Source of the DNA: Nostoc sp. FACHB-110
GTDB lineage: Bacteria > Cyanobacteriota > Cyanobacteriia > Cyanobacteriales > Nostocaceae
Reading direction: 5' to 3'
NCBI RefSeq assembly: GCF_014697425.1
Contig: NZ_JACJRU010000026.1
Coordinates: 44,736 to 108,735 of the forward strand
DNA: 64,000 bases
This document shows positions 27,133 to 37,500 of the stretch, piece after piece. The notes below the pieces were generated by a model. That model was not told the origin of the DNA, made no database searches, and worked only from the letters and a program-made list of their open reading frames with translations. The stretch's first letter is position 1. Each line of letters starts with the position of its first letter. The position numbers were made by a program, and so were the translations under genes.

Positions 27133-27433
27133 GTATATTTTTTGAGGCAGAAGGCAGGAGTTATCAACTCTTGATGTCTGGTTTTAAAACTTGCGTTTTG
27201 TAATTTACTTACTGAGAATCTGCTGTAAATCATAGAGACGTACATTGTTACGTCTCTATTAGTTTTGGATTACTTTTAGCAGGGAAACATAATAACTCTG
27301 GAGAATATTGATATTTAAAAATATTCTTTCCTGCCTCCTGACTTGAAAGTGCTGAGTGCTGAGTGCTGAGTAAAAATACCAGTCTCACTTTCATACTTGG
27401 TGATGAAACTTGTTTCATCAAGACTGCCTTCTA
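27133..27433. other. Intergenic region with hairpin and repeats, no gene
   Basis: This 301-base gap between trxA and dnaJ holds the 27232-27259 inverted repeat and GTGCTGA heptamers around 27347-27370. No coding region is supported. Confidence 0.6.
27232..27259. repeat. Perfect inverted repeat after trxA
   Basis: ATAGAGACGTA and TACGTCTCTAT pair over 11 bp with a 6-base loop. There is no strong T-run. It may be an interspersed hairpin repeat or end the thioredoxin transcript. Confidence 0.7.
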
Positions 27434-28429
27434 CTACAGTAAATCAGCACGGGGTTTAAAGGTTTCAATTTGCCGGATTTTTTCGTATAGTTCCTTTTCT
27501 TCGGGACTAATAGTTTTTGGCGTAAGTATTTGAATTTCGACTAATTGATCGCCACGTTTGCCGTTTTCTGTAGGATAACCTTTATTTGCCAAGCGGAATC
27601 TTTGACCAGACCTGACTCCGGGGGGAATGGTCATTTTTACAGGGCCGTCAAGGGTGGGTGCTTCGACAGAACCACCTAATACTGCTTCACTGGGGGTGAC
27701 AGGTACTTGGCAAGAGATATTTGCGCCTTCTAGTTTAAATAAGGGATGGGGTTCAACGGTGATTTTGAGGTACAAGTCGCCGCCGCCGATGCCTTGGTTG
27801 CGTAGGCGGATACTTTGCCCTGTGACCATTGCAGGAGGCATTGTCACTTCTAGCGATCGCCCATCTTCTAAACGAATCCGCTCATTACCACCTTGATAGG
27901 CTTTTTCTAATGGTAAAGTTAAGCGCGCTTCAATATCCCGACGGGCAGGTTTTGGTGGATTTTTGGGAATTGCATATTCCACTCTGCTGTTAGGCGAACG
28001 AAACGGATCGGTTTTGGTGGACGTGTTGCCATTTCTATTGGTTTGGCGACTACCAATCCCCACGACTTGATTGATAAAGTCTTCAAAATTGGCAAATTGG
28101 CTGGGGTCAACATTTTGATTGCCGTTGCTGCGATCGCCTGGTTTTTCTGCCCAGCCTTTTGTTTTTGGGGTTTGTTTGCCTGCAAAGCCTTTTTGCTTCC
28201 AATAGCGGCTAAACTGGTCGTATTGCGCTCTTTTGGCAGCGTCGGAAAGAATTTCGTAAGCTTCGCCAATATCTTTAAATTTTTCTTCGGCTGCTTTATT
28301 GCCTGGATTTAGGTCAGGATGATACTGTCTGGCTAATCGCCGATAATTCTTTTTAATTTCTTCGTTAGAGGCATCTTTCGCTACTCCCAAAATTTCGTAA
28401 TAATCGCGGAAATTCTGCAAATTTTGCAT
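27434..28429 (-). CDS. dnaJ: DnaJ-type co-chaperone without zinc finger (CbpA-like)
   Basis: 331 residues. The J domain is at residues 8-75, with the essential HPD in RQYHPDLNPG. A Gly/Asn/Gln-rich linker follows, then the two C-terminal substrate-binding beta domains (ARLTLPLEKAYQGGNERIRL and GQRFRLANKGYP). The CXXCXGXG zinc-finger repeats of classical DnaJ are absent, which makes it a type II (CbpA/DnaJ2) J-protein. It stimulates DnaK ATPase and delivers clients. It lies 238 bases downstream of dnaK on the same strand and is its likely partner. Confidence 0.93.
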   Translation of the reverse strand: MQNLQNFRDYYEILGVAKDASNEEIKKNYRRLARQYHPDLNPGNKAAEEKFKDIGEAYEILSDAAKRAQYDQFSRYWKQKGFAGKQTPKTKGWAEKPGDRSNGNQNVDPSQFANFEDFINQVVGIGSRQTNRNGNTSTKTDPFRSPNSRVEYAIPKNPPKPARRDIEARLTLPLEKAYQGGNERIRLEDGRSLEVTMPPAMVTGQSIRLRNQGIGGGDLYLKITVEPHPLFKLEGANISCQVPVTPSEAVLGGSVEAPTLDGPVKMTIPPGVRSGQRFRLANKGYPTENGKRGDQLVEIQILTPKTISPEEKELYEKIRQIETFKPRADLL

Positions 28430-28667
28430 AGTCAGTTATTTAAATTTAGATTTTAGATTTTAGATGTTGATCATACTTAACAAGTGCAGGGAAGATAAAG
28501 CAGCAGAAGGCAGGAGGTAAAAGTCTTACTATGTCTGGCATTCATACTTTTTCAATGTCCTAACCTATACTTCGACGGCGATAATTTCCCATTTACTTAT
28601 TTACCTATTACCAATGATCAAATCCGCATTTTGAATCAACATTATGACCTAAGGGAAGTAGGGAGTA

Positions 28668-30758
28668 CTACAACCAATCATCGTCATCATCCCAATTATC
28701 TTGGTAGCTGGGTCGAGATGGGCGGCGAGATGGTCGGCTGTCGTAGGATGAAGAACGGCTTTCTCTGCCATAGTCTCTATTGCCGTAGTCTCTGCCATTA
28801 TCTCTACCGAAATCTTTACCATAAGAATCGCGATCGCGGTAAGAATCACGGTAGTAGTCTGGTTCTCTATCTCTATCTTTATCGCCGCCTCCCGTGAAGA
28901 TTTCTTTGATAGTGCCGAACAAATCATCATCTTCGTCTTCAGCATAATACTGCCGGACTTCTCGATTTAGTTCATACAGGGCATCTTGTAAGTCAGCGTA
29001 GGCTTGATCGATCCCGCGATCATCGTTTTCTTGTAAACTTTCCTTCAGTTCTCGGCAAATATTATCGATGCGTTGACGACGACTCCGGGCAAATTGCATT
29101 CCAAATTCTAGGGCTACTTCTCGCAGTTGTCGTTCTGCTTGCAAAATCAATGCTTCGGAACGGGTGCGCTTTTCGACTCTTTCTTTGCGTTCGCGGTCAA
29201 CATCAGCATATTTTTGCGCGTCTTGAATCATCCGATTGATTTCCGACTCGCTTAAGGTGGAAGCACCTTGGATGGTGATGCTTTGTTCTCTGCCTGTAGT
29301 TCTATCTAAGGCAGATACCTGTAAAATCCCGTTAGCATCGATATCAAAGGATACTTGAATTTGGGGAATTCCTCTGGGTGCTGGGGGGATGCCGTATAGC
29401 TTGAATCGTCCCAAGGATTTGTTATCTGCGGCCATTTCTCGTTCGCCTTGGACTACGTGAATTTCCACGGTGTTTTGGTTATTTTCCGAGGTGGAGAAAA
29501 TATCAGAACGGCGAACTGGGATAGTAGTGTTGCGGGGAATGAGTTTTTTCATCACGCCGCCGATAGTTTCTAAACCTAAAGATAGCGGTGTGACATCTAA
29601 TAGCAGTACATCCTTAAGTTCTCCAGCGAGGATGCTGGCTTGAATGGCTGCACCAACGGCGACAACTTCATCGGGGTTAACATTCTCGTTAGGTTCAATC
29701 CCAATTAAGTCGCGGACTAACTGTTTTACCATCGGTATCCGCGTTGAACCACCGACTAAGACGACTTCTTCAATATCTTCTGGCCTTAAGCCTGCATCTT
29801 TCAAGGCCCGTTTAACTGGTGTGCGTACACGACTGATTAAGTCACCGCACAAAGCTTCAAATTGAGAACGAGTCAGGCGAGTTTCGATATGTTTTGGCCC
29901 GTCTTCTGTGGCAGTGATGAAAGGTAAATTAATATCAGTGATGCTCACAGCCGACAGTTCAATTTTAGCCTTTTCTGCTGCTTCCATTAACCTTTGCAAA
30001 GCTTGGCGATCGCGTCTTAAATCTACACCTTCTGTCTCTAAAAACTGTTCTGCTAACCAATCAACTATCTTTTTATCAAAGTCATTCCCACCCAGTTGAG
30101 TATCACCACTGGTGGCTTTGACTTCAAACACACCATCCCCAACTTCTAAAATCGACACATCAAAAGTACCACCACCCAAGTCAAAGACTAAGATGGTTTC
30201 TGTCTCACCTCTATCCAAGCCGTAAGCTAACGATGCGGCGGTGGGTTCATTGAGAATTCGCAACACTTCCAAGCCGGCAATTCTGCCAGCATCGCGGGTG
30301 GCTTGCCTTTGAGAATCGTTGAAATAAGCGGGAACTGTCAATACTGCGCCTGTAACTGGTTCCCCTAAATAACGGCTGGCATCATCAGCTAATTTCTTGA
30401 GTACCATTGCCGAAATTTCTTCGGGGGCAAAATCTTTAGTCAGTCGGGGACAGGCAATTTTAATATTACCGATTTCGTCTTTGCGGATAGTGTAGGGTAC
30501 GCGCTTGGAATCTGGACTTAATTCCCCATACTTGCGCCCAATAAAGCGTTTAACGGCAAAAAAAGTATTTTGTGGATTGAGGACGGTTTGCCGCCTGGCC
30601 ATTTGCCCAACTACACGTTCGCCATCTTTGCTGAAGCCAACTACGGAGGGTGTTGTTCGCATTCCTTCTGCATTGGCAATCACCACCGGCTTGCCACCCT
30701 CCATCACGGCGACTACTGAGTTGGTTGTACCCAAGTCGATGCCGACTACCTTGCCCAT
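28668..30758 (-). CDS. dnaK: Chaperone DnaK (Hsp70) with Arg/Asp-rich C-terminal tail
   Basis: 696 residues. The nucleotide-binding domain starts VVGIDLGTTNSVVAVMEGG and includes ILNEPTAASLAYG, the phosphate loop DLGGGTFDVSILEV and VLVGGSTRIPMV. The linker and substrate domain begin at DVLLLDVTPLSLGLETIGG. The last ~75 residues are unusual: a low-complexity run of Asp, Arg, Tyr, Gly and Ser ending DDDDDWL, in place of the common EEVD-like or Gly-rich end. Cyanobacteria carry several DnaK paralogues with divergent C-termini; this is probably a specialised one. The dnaJ-like gene follows. No CIRCE was found upstream. Confidence 0.96.
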   Translation of the reverse strand: MGKVVGIDLGTTNSVVAVMEGGKPVVIANAEGMRTTPSVVGFSKDGERVVGQMARRQTVLNPQNTFFAVKRFIGRKYGELSPDSKRVPYTIRKDEIGNIKIACPRLTKDFAPEEISAMVLKKLADDASRYLGEPVTGAVLTVPAYFNDSQRQATRDAGRIAGLEVLRILNEPTAASLAYGLDRGETETILVFDLGGGTFDVSILEVGDGVFEVKATSGDTQLGGNDFDKKIVDWLAEQFLETEGVDLRRDRQALQRLMEAAEKAKIELSAVSITDINLPFITATEDGPKHIETRLTRSQFEALCGDLISRVRTPVKRALKDAGLRPEDIEEVVLVGGSTRIPMVKQLVRDLIGIEPNENVNPDEVVAVGAAIQASILAGELKDVLLLDVTPLSLGLETIGGVMKKLIPRNTTIPVRRSDIFSTSENNQNTVEIHVVQGEREMAADNKSLGRFKLYGIPPAPRGIPQIQVSFDIDANGILQVSALDRTTGREQSITIQGASTLSESEINRMIQDAQKYADVDRERKERVEKRTRSEALILQAERQLREVALEFGMQFARSRRQRIDNICRELKESLQENDDRGIDQAYADLQDALYELNREVRQYYAEDEDDDLFGTIKEIFTGGGDKDRDREPDYYRDSYRDRDSYGKDFGRDNGRDYGNRDYGRESRSSSYDSRPSRRPSRPSYQDNWDDDDDWL

Positions 30759-31082
30759 GCGTTACTCTTCTCCTAGTGTATCTTACATCTATATAATTTA
30801 TTATGATTGGGCGAGATTACCTCTAGCTGTGAACTATTGGTTGAAAACACCTCAATGGTATGATAATCAATTAAGGTAAAAAGTGGATAATTGAAAGTTG
30901 AGGAGCTAGTTGCAAGACTAGAATAGCATTCACCATGCTGAGTATGTCCAAGGAGGCAAAAATCTCTCAGGTTGAAAAACTCCACTTTATCAATGCTTTA
31001 AGTTGGGTAATCCACACCTCTATATTTAATAATTTATGGGTGGGTTAATTTCATACTTCACACTTCATACTTCATACTTCAA
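30759..31082. other. Divergent intergenic region with heptamer repeats
   Basis: This 324-base region between dnaK and the peptidase gene should hold the dnaK promoter. Heptamers of the CATACTT family occupy about 31050-31080, immediately before the peptidase start. No gene or CIRCE was seen. Confidence 0.6.
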
Positions 31083-31934
31083 TTGACTTTAAAAGAGCAA
31101 TTACAAATCCATTTGCATGAAATCGTCCGCGAACGCGATCCTTTCATGGCAACTGCCGGACATTTCTTTGTCCAAGAATATATTCGTCAACAATTTGCCC
31201 AGTGGGGGAGTGTGGAAATCCACACCTTCAAAGTTAGAGGGAAAAACTGTCAAAACCTAATTTTAAATTTACCTGGACAAGCAGTAGGCAACAGTAGAGA
31301 TTTACCACCAATTTTAATTGGGGCGCATTATGATGCTGTACCAGGAACACCGGGCGCGGATGATAATGCCACAGGTGTAGCAGTATTACTCGAGTTAGCA
31401 CGAATTTTTGCCACGGACGCTGCAAAATATCCCTTGCGGCTGGTTGCTTTTGATATGGAAGAATATGGTTTGCTAGGAAGTGCTGAATATGCAGCTTTGT
31501 TGCGTCAACAACAGCAACCACTACGCTTAATGATTTCTTTGGAAATGTTGGGTTATTGCAACTCTACCCCTGGTTCGCAAAATTATCCCCCTCCTCTAGA
31601 AAAGTTTTATCCGAATACTGGTGATTTTATTGCTTTGATTGGTAATTTACGCACCATCCGTGACTTAATTAGTCTAAGTCGGAGTATTCGCAAAGTTGGT
31701 GTAGCTAGTCAGTGGCTACCAGTACCGAATAGAGGTTTAATTGTACGTCAAACTCGACTGAGCGATCATGCACCGTTTTGGGATTTGGGATATTCCGCAA
31801 TTATGGTGACTGATACAGCTTTTCTGCGGAATCCCCATTATCATCAATCTAGTGATGCGATCGCTACTTTAGATTTAGATTTTCTCACAGGTGTCTGCCA
31901 AGGTTTAGTACTTGGCATTCGGCGATTAAGTTAG
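31083..31934 (+). CDS. M28-family zinc aminopeptidase
   Basis: 283 residues from a TTG start that overlaps the end of a heptamer repeat. The next ATG (31146) falls inside the conserved RERDPFMATAGHFFVQEYI segment, so the TTG is preferred. Metal-site motifs of M28 are visible: IGAHYDAVPGTPGADDNATGVAVLLELAR (His and Asp ligands), the catalytic DMEEYGLLGS pair of Glu and a late DHAPFWDLG. It is expected to remove N-terminal amino acids with two zinc ions. No signal peptide is evident, so it may be cytosolic. Substrate unknown. Confidence 0.88.
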   Translation: MTLKEQLQIHLHEIVRERDPFMATAGHFFVQEYIRQQFAQWGSVEIHTFKVRGKNCQNLILNLPGQAVGNSRDLPPILIGAHYDAVPGTPGADDNATGVAVLLELARIFATDAAKYPLRLVAFDMEEYGLLGSAEYAALLRQQQQPLRLMISLEMLGYCNSTPGSQNYPPPLEKFYPNTGDFIALIGNLRTIRDLISLSRSIRKVGVASQWLPVPNRGLIVRQTRLSDHAPFWDLGYSAIMVTDTAFLRNPHYHQSSDAIATLDLDFLTGVCQGLVLGIRRLS

Positions 31935-31945
31935 TAGTCACCATC

Positions 31946-33484
31946 TTATCTGCAAGTGTTAGTTTTGGTATTAATAGAAAAAACTAAAGGAGCAAACTCA
32001 ATTGCACCTCTAGTCTTTTTACAATTAATTATTCTAGTTTTTCTAAATTGATCAAAGGCTACTGTTTCTTTTGTTAATCCTGTATTAACAGCCGGAGAAC
32101 TGTTTTTCAGTCTAAAATCAAAATTGCTGGCATTGACAAATTGCGGGTTAGCCACAATATCATTTGGCCCTTTAACTCTCGGTTGTAATCTTCCTAAATT
32201 CCAGTAAATGTTATAGTCAAATACATTAGTTTTTTGTTCTTCTGGTGTTGCCCAGTTAGCATTAACATTTTTTCCGGGAAAGGCAACCATGATATTGTTG
32301 AGTACTTTAATATTACTAGATTTGTTAGCAAATATTTGCCCTCCAGTAATTTCTTTGCTTTGATTATTATTGACAACAGTATTATTAATAATATCTACAT
32401 TATCACTATAATAGGCATGAACTCCAGAGCCGCCATTATTATAGATAACATTATTTGCAACTAATGTTTTTCCCTTGTAAGCTCCTAACTTAGAGCCGTT
32501 TTGAGTATTTCTCCCATCATCTACAATGACTCCGTTACCGTCTGTGATTTTACCAACAACAATCCAAGGAATATATAATCTGTTGTTATAAATCCGATTA
32601 TTTGTAAAGATCATTTTATAATCAGTAGTGTTATTATCCGAGTTATAACTTTGATAAGTACCTGTTCCTGAATTTCCGTAAACTGTAAACCAGGAATTAT
32701 TGTAAATTTCATTGTGATCAACAGTTATATAGTCGGCTTGGGCTGCACCTATTCCCATACCTGCACAATCATGAACTTTATTATTAAAAATTCTCCAGTG
32801 ATGCGGTTTTAGTTTAGGCTCAACTTTTCTCCCATCAACCGAAAGGCAATTACCATTTGTTAGCGTATTCATTTTATTTTTTGATTGTGATTGAGCATAT
32901 TTTAAAGTGATTTTTTGATTGTTTCCTTCTAGCTCAAGACCTTCAATATTAATGTATGACGCTCTATCACTAAAGATAATATGCCAACTGCCTTTTACAG
33001 GGTCTTGTTTTAGTTTTACTCTATGATTAGGATAAGGTTTGTAGCTAATCCAAGCATTAGGTTTACCTGAATTTTTAATTTGCAACAATACCCAGTTTTT
33101 CCCTGGAAAATATGTACCCTCAAGAAAATATACAGTATCTCCTGGCTTGGTTAAATTTGCTGCTTTTTGAGGTGTTTGGAATGCTTGTTGCGGAGATAAA
33201 CCATCATTATTATCTGAACCAGTTGGAGAAACATAGTAGTTTACACCACCATTAGCAGGTAAAGGTAATGCAGGGGGAACTTTATAACTAGGAATACGTC
33301 GCGGAGTCTGATCATTAGTTACAGTCTGTGCAAGAGCCAGATTAGATGTAGGGATAGTAATATACTCTTGTGTCTGGGAACTAGTGAGATTTGATTGAGG
33401 AGCAGACGTGTTTACTTGAGCAATTCTTAAAAAGATGATGAACGTCAAAAGTGAAGAGATGCCAGCCAGTGTTAGTTTTAACAT
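31946..33484 (-). CDS. Secreted right-handed parallel beta-helix protein
   Basis: 512 residues. An N-terminal hydrophobic segment (LTLAGISSLLTFIIFLRIAQV) suggests export. After a Pro/Thr-rich linker comes YYVSPTGSDNNDGLSPQQAFQTPQKAANLTKPGDTVYFLEGTYF, the entry motif of pectate-lyase-like beta helices. Repeated Asn-rich coils follow (for example IFNNKVHDCAGMGIGAAQADYITVDHNEIYNNSW and NNVIYNNGGSGVHAYYSDNVDIINNTVVNNNQS). The fold usually binds or cleaves polysaccharides. Catalytic residues cannot be identified by eye, so lyase activity is not claimed. Confidence 0.83.
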   Translation of the reverse strand: MLKLTLAGISSLLTFIIFLRIAQVNTSAPQSNLTSSQTQEYITIPTSNLALAQTVTNDQTPRRIPSYKVPPALPLPANGGVNYYVSPTGSDNNDGLSPQQAFQTPQKAANLTKPGDTVYFLEGTYFPGKNWVLLQIKNSGKPNAWISYKPYPNHRVKLKQDPVKGSWHIIFSDRASYINIEGLELEGNNQKITLKYAQSQSKNKMNTLTNGNCLSVDGRKVEPKLKPHHWRIFNNKVHDCAGMGIGAAQADYITVDHNEIYNNSWFTVYGNSGTGTYQSYNSDNNTTDYKMIFTNNRIYNNRLYIPWIVVGKITDGNGVIVDDGRNTQNGSKLGAYKGKTLVANNVIYNNGGSGVHAYYSDNVDIINNTVVNNNQSKEITGGQIFANKSSNIKVLNNIMVAFPGKNVNANWATPEEQKTNVFDYNIYWNLGRLQPRVKGPNDIVANPQFVNASNFDFRLKNSSPAVNTGLTKETVAFDQFRKTRIINCKKTRGAIEFAPLVFSINTKTNTCR

Positions 33485-33568
33485 GAACCTACCCCAGTAA
33501 TAAATTCTGTTAATCTAGATATTCAGTAGAAACACTACATCTACTAACCAATATAGATCATTTCTTAA

Positions 33569-34474
33569 TTATTGGTTTTTTTGACGCGATCGCACATTCG
33601 GCGGCAAACTAATCAAATCATCGATGTTCCGTTTCATTGTGTGGCAAATTGCATCTAGGGGTAAGTCATTGGCATCGTAACCAAAGGGATTTTCAATTTC
33701 TAAGCCGATAGCTTCAATGCCAAACAGCGTAAAACTAATTAACGCCACAATTAAGCCTGTCCACCATCCTAAAGTTGCTACCATTTGAAAGGGTAATAAG
33801 AAGCAATATAATAATAACAATTGCTTAAGATGTATGGCATAGGCTAAAGGCATAGGCGTTCTTAAAATTCGTTCGCAAGCGCCTAAATTATCTACAAGAA
33901 TATTTAATAATTCTTGCATACTAGTTAATTGATAATTGTTTAAGCAGTTGCGATCATACTGCTGTTGGAGATAGTCGCCAATCCAAAAAGCAACCTCTAA
34001 AGGAGGATGATTCATAGTATGCAATTTTATATACTTAGATTGGGGCAGTAATTCTTCTAGTTCACTATTTATTTTTTCTCCTCTTAAATGCAATTTAATT
34101 GTGACGGCAAACGCCACTAGTAACCGTAATGCAGCAACTTTACTTTCTCTATCTTCTGGAGATAGTTCGTCAATAGATACCCAAATTTGCCGAGCTAAAT
34201 TACGTACAGTGTTAACTATAGAACCCCAAGCTTTTCTGCCTTCCCAAAAGCGGTCATAAGCAGTATTTGTCCGAAAAACTAATAATAAACCTAAAACAAT
34301 ACTAGGAATAACATTACCTAAAATAGGTTGGGATACTGGCAATTTTAAAGAATAAAGTAGAGAAATAACAACACCAAAAACCCCAGACCAAAAAACTCGT
34401 TGATAAATTGAAGATATCACCGATCCTCTTAACTGAAAAGCCATTTGAAACCAACGAATTTTTTCAACTGCCAT
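33569..34474 (-). CDS. Bestrophin-family anion channel
   Basis: 301 residues, the bacterial/plastid bestrophin (UPF0187) length. Conserved features are LRGSVISSIYQRVFW near the N-terminus and SIVLGLLLVFRTNTAYDRFWEGRKAWGSIVNTVRNLARQ, the family signature with the RF.EGR.. core. The later membrane region is LLLYCFLLPFQMVATLGWWTGLIVALISFTLFGIEAIGLEIENPFG. Bestrophins form pentameric channels; plastid and algal members conduct chloride or bicarbonate in thylakoids. A similar role is possible here but is inferred. Confidence 0.88.
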   Translation of the reverse strand: MAVEKIRWFQMAFQLRGSVISSIYQRVFWSGVFGVVISLLYSLKLPVSQPILGNVIPSIVLGLLLVFRTNTAYDRFWEGRKAWGSIVNTVRNLARQIWVSIDELSPEDRESKVAALRLLVAFAVTIKLHLRGEKINSELEELLPQSKYIKLHTMNHPPLEVAFWIGDYLQQQYDRNCLNNYQLTSMQELLNILVDNLGACERILRTPMPLAYAIHLKQLLLLYCFLLPFQMVATLGWWTGLIVALISFTLFGIEAIGLEIENPFGYDANDLPLDAICHTMKRNIDDLISLPPNVRSRQKNQ

Positions 34475-34577
34475 GCAATTTACTCCGAGTAATATCTAGC
34501 AAACAAATCAAGCAGGTATCTGATAACTTAAAAATCATAACCTTGGCAGTAGCAAAATCGGCATTGAGGAATTTACC

Positions 34578-37500
34578 ATGACTGGGGCATCATCTTCTTC
34601 TGCGCGTTGGGAATTCTGGATTGACAGAGGCGGTACATTTACTGATATTGTGGCAAAGCGTCCTGATGGAAAGTTGGTAATTCATAAGCTGCTGTCAGAA
34701 AATCCTGAACGCTACACTGATGCAGCAGTCCAAGGAATTCGGGAACTGCTAGAACTGGCTGTTGATGCAGCTATTCCGAGCCATCGCATCGCAGCTGTGA
34801 AGATGGGAACAACGGTGGCGACAAATGCCTTATTGGAGAGAAAAGGCATTCGCACCGTTCTTGTTATTACCCAAGGATTTCGGGATGCCTTACGCATCGG
34901 TTATCAAAATCGCCCCGACATTTTCGCCCGTCAGATAATTTTGCCAGAAATGCTCTACGAACGGGTAATTGAAGTCGAAGAACGTTACAGCGCGCAAGGT
35001 CAGGAATTAATCCCGCTAAAGCTTGAGGCAGTCCGTCCGCAATTACAAGCAGCTTACGCTGATGGAATTCGTTGTTGTGCCATTGTTTTCATGCACGGTT
35101 ATCGCTACACCACCCATGAAAAGCAAGTTGCTGCATTAGCAAAAGATATTGGATTCACTCAAATTTCCGTATCCCACGAAGTCAGCCCTTTAATGAAATT
35201 AGTCAGTCGGGGCGATACTACAGTTGTTGATGCCTATTTATCCCCAATTTTGCGGCGATATGTAAATCAAGTCTCTAGTCAATTGGTATTAGGGAATAGG
35301 GAAAGGCTGCAAGAATCATCCCCCCAGCCCCCAGCCCCCAGCCCCGATTTCTCTTCCGACTCTCCTCTCCCCACTCCCCACTCCCTCAAATTGATGTTCA
35401 TGCAATCCAATGGTGGATTAGCAGACGCAGAAAACTTCCAAGGTAAAGACAGCATTTTATCTGGCCCTGCTGGGGGCATAGTTGGCGCAGTGCAGACAAG
35501 CCGCATAGCTGGATTTGACAAAATTATTAGCTTTGATATGGGTGGTACATCTACCGATGTGGCTCATTACAATGGCGAGTATGAACGCACCTTTGAAACA
35601 GAAGTTGCCGGAGTGCGTCTGCGAACTCCGATGATGGCAATTCACACCGTTGCGGCGGGTGGGGGTTCGATTGTGCAGTTTGATGGTTCCCGGTATCGGG
35701 TGGGGCCGGAATCTGCGGGGGCAAATCCTGGCCCGGCGGCTTATTCTAAGGGTGGGCCGTTGACGGTGACTGATTGCAATGTGATGGTAGGTAAGTTGCA
35801 ACCAGAGTTTTTCCCGAAGGTGTTTGGGGTGAATGCTGATTTGCCTTTAGATGTAGAGGTGGTAAAGCAGAAGTTTCAGCAATTGGCAGCAGAAATTGGA
35901 GATGGGAGAAAACCAGAAGAGGTGGCTGCGGGTTTTTTGGCGATCGCAGTTGATAAAATGGCCAACGCTATCAAAAAAATCTCTCTCCAGCGTGGTTATG
36001 ATGTGTCGGAGTATACGTTGTGTTGCTTTGGCGGTGCTGGTGGGCAACACGCTTGTTTAATTGCCGATGCGTTGGGGATGAAGCAGGTGTTTATCCATCC
36101 TTATGCGGGGGTATTATCTGCTTATGGTATGGGTTTGGCAGATGTGCGGGTGATGCGCGAGAAATCGGTGGAAGCGGTTTTGAGTGAGGATTTGTTGGGG
36201 GATATGGAGTTGCAGTTAGCTAGTTTAGTGGCGGAGGCTTGGGGGGAAACGAACCGCAAAGACGCAGAGGACGCGGAGGGAGGAGAGAAGATAGAAATAT
36301 ATCGCAAGGTACATCTAAAATATGAGGGGACGGATGCGCCGTTGATTGTGGATTTTGGAGATATTGAGACTATGCAGCGTCAGTTTGAGGAGTTGCATCG
36401 TCAGCGTTATGGGTTTATTGCGCCAGAAAAGCGGTTGATTGTGGAAGCTATAGCGGTGGAGGTGGTGGCACAGCATGATGCGCCGGCAGAAGCTGTAATT
36501 ACACGTAGGGATGATAGAGAACCTGTAGCAGTAGCAACTGTTCAGATGTACACTGCTGGTGCATGGTACGCTACACCAGTTTATCAACGACAAGATTTAC
36601 AACCGGGAAATTGTATTGCAGGGCCAGCAATCATTGTCGAGGCGACGGGGACAAATGTTATAGAACCCAATTGGCAAGCTCAATTAACCGCACGCAATCA
36701 CTTAGTTTTAACAAGACACTCAAAACTCAGCACTCAGCCATCAAAACTCAGCACTCAAAAAGATCCGGTGATGCTGGAGATTTTCAATAATTTGTTTCGC
36801 GCGATCGCAGAACAAATGGGTATAACCTTACAAAATACCAGTTCCTCTGTCAACATCAAAGAAAGGCTGGATTTCTCCTGTGCAATTTTTGATGGTTCTG
36901 GACAATTAGTCGCAAATGCACCTCACATTCCTGTGCATTTGGGTTCGATGAGTGAAAGTGTGCAAGCCTTAATTACTAACTATGGCGACACTATTAAACC
37001 TGGCGATGTATTTGTCTCCAATAACCCCTATAACGGTGGTACTCACCTACCAGACATTACCGTTATCACTCCAGTCTTCCCCCACTCAGCACGGGCTGAA
37101 CGCCCCGCTACCGCTAACAGCACTCAGCACGGGCTGAACGCCCCGCTACCGCTAACAGCAATCTTTTATGTTGCTTCACGGGGACACCATGCAGATATCG
37201 GCGGTATTACCCCTGGTTCTATGCCACCAAATAGTACAAATGTGGTAGAAGAAGGCATACTAATCGATAATTTTCAGTTAGTTGCAGCCGGAAAATTCCG
37301 TGAAACAGAATTAGTGGAATTATTAGCCAGTGAACCTTACCCTGCGCGAAATATTACCCAAAATTTAGCCGATTTAAAAGCCCAAATTGCTGCTAATGAA
37401 CGCGGTGTACAGGAACTTCTCAAGATGGTAGAACACTACAGCTTAGAAACTGTACAAGCTTATATGGGTTTTGTCCAAGATAATGCAGAAGAATCTGTCC

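Noticed and set aside
35279..35521. Minus-strand frames inside the oxoprolinase gene
   Set aside because: They are shadows of the C-rich repeat and the HyuA coding sequence; the plus-strand protein has conserved motifs throughout.
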